Source: Oscillospiraceae bacterium (GTDB taxonomy: Bacteria > Bacillota > Clostridia > Oscillospirales > Oscillospiraceae). Taken from it: 5,752 nt of DNA. Below the pieces are notes generated by a model that saw only the letters and a program-made list of their open reading frames with translations, searched no databases and was not told the origin of the DNA. This document shows, piece after piece, positions 5,071 through 5,752 of the stretch (within the stretch, counting starts at the first letter, position 1; each line of letters opens with the position of its first letter). A program made the position numbers and the translations under genes. The stretch lies in contig JAEDLP010000108.1 in the NCBI GenBank assembly GCA_016295225.1, positions 1 to 5,752 of the forward strand. Direction: 5' to 3'.

Positions 5071-5752
5071 ATGGGCAGCGACATTGTCATTTTCGGAAGT
5101 CTGTTGCTGGACCGATACTTTGAAGTTGACCGCTGGCCCGCCCGGGGCCAGGATGGCTACTTTGACCGGGAAGAAACCTTTGTCGGCGGCTGTGCGATTA
5201 ACATGGCGGCAACCATCCATAATCTGGGGGGCGCGGCGTATGTGGTTTCCTGCGTTGGTCAAGATGAGACGGGCGCTCTGATCCGGGACTATCTGGAAAA
5301 GCACGGGCTGTCAGTCGAACTCCTACATCCGGCGGAAGGCGTCACCGGAAGCTGTCTGGTTTTTTCCGAACCCGACGGGGAGAGAACCTTCCTGACCCGG
5401 GTGGGTGTGGAAGACAGGTTCCCCGATGGGTTGGCAGAGAAAGCCCTTCAGATTGTTCCTGCCTGGGCGGGGATCACCGGGTATTTCCTTCTGGGCTCCG
5501 ACGGCGCCCGGGTCATGGACTGTCTGGAGCGTCTCCACGAGGCGGGGACCAGAATCCTGTTCGACCCCAGTCCTCTGGCCGGAGATATCCCTCGGGAGAT
5601 CCTCCGGCGCGTGCTGACCGTCAGTGATATTCTGACCCCCAACGAGACGGAGCTGGCTGTCCTGGGCGGCGACAGCGCCATTCCGGGCTTGGTCCAGGAA
5701 GGGAAGACCTTGGTTCTGAAACGTGGATCTCAGGGTGGTACGGTTTACAGTC
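5071..5752 (+). CDS. PfkB/ribokinase-family carbohydrate or nucleoside kinase (3' end outside the window)
   Basis: This open frame runs from an ATG at 5071 to the window edge (227 codons) without a stop. The family is usually about 300 residues, so roughly three quarters is present. It should phosphorylate a sugar or nucleoside hydroxyl with ATP in the cytoplasm. Visible landmarks are the N-terminal VIFGSLLLD with D14, the glycine pair VGGCAINMA (G39, G40, N44) typical of PfkB substrate binding, LFDPSP around D165, the NETE motif at 191-194 (LTPNETELAVL), and KRGSQGG at 217-223. The catalytic Asp of the GAGD motif would lie beyond the window. GGAGG at 5058-5062 sits 8 bases before the ATG, and the gene starts 3 bases after the ATPase stop, so it belongs to the same operon. 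The substrate is unknown; a link to the imported solute or to a ribosyl product is only an inference. Confidence 0.88.
   Translation, partial: MGSDIVIFGSLLLDRYFEVDRWPARGQDGYFDREETFVGGCAINMAATIHNLGGAAYVVSCVGQDETGALIRDYLEKHGLSVELLHPAEGVTGSCLVFSEPDGERTFLTRVGVEDRFPDGLAEKALQIVPAWAGITGYFLLGSDGARVMDCLERLHEAGTRILFDPSPLAGDIPREILRRVLTVSDILTPNETELAVLGGDSAIPGLVQEGKTLVLKRGSQGGTVYS

Noticed and set aside
4306..5304. A 332-codon open frame on the - strand across the ATPase and kinase
   Set aside because: It is antisense to PotA and PfkB family motifs and its product is low-complexity without a domain. It spans two real genes and is a shadow.

Overview
The window looks like chromosomal DNA of a moderately GC-rich member of the Firmicutes, most likely a gut-type Clostridia/Oscillospiraceae relative. 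The support is strong AGGAGG-type ribosome binding sites before nearly every gene, a lipoprotein signal peptide of clostridial style (LCAC-GG), TTG used as a start, and protein sequences that read like clostridial homologues. The taxonomic call is an inference from protein style, not a database result. All genes are on the + strand.

Layout. A stand-alone DEDDh 3'-5' exonuclease (47-604) comes first. A ~100-base gap follows, holding a near-consensus sigma-70-type promoter (TTTACA-N17-TATAAT with extended -10, 641-669). Six tightly packed genes come after it with no visible terminator: an isochorismatase/nicotinamidase-like cysteine hydrolase (709-1224); a PotD-type substrate-binding lipoprotein (intended start 1265, end 2362); two PotB/PotC-type permeases (2393-3220 and 3217-4023, overlapping by 4 bases); a PotA-type ATPase (4016-5067, overlapping the permease by 8 bases); and a PfkB/ribokinase-family sugar or nucleoside kinase (5071 to beyond the window end). 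Spacing and overlaps argue for one operon.

Function. The four transporter genes form a complete binding-protein-dependent ABC importer of the polyamine (PotABCD) class: a lipid-anchored receptor, two membrane subunits with EAA loops, and one ATPase with a C-terminal TOBE domain. The flanking hydrolase and kinase suggest the imported compound may be hydrolysed and/or phosphorylated, so the true ligand may not be a plain polyamine. The sequence does not settle this.

The most notable observation is that two genes of this importer are interrupted by single-base-scale lesions. The binding protein has an amber TAG at codon 3, directly after the well-placed ATG. The ATPase has an apparent one-base deletion in a C-run at 4468-4471, just before the Walker B motif. 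Everything else in both genes is intact. Explanations to separate are sequencing/assembly error, very recent pseudogenisation, or suppression/recoding. I found no CRISPR array, tRNA, rRNA, insertion sequence or clearly novel defence system.
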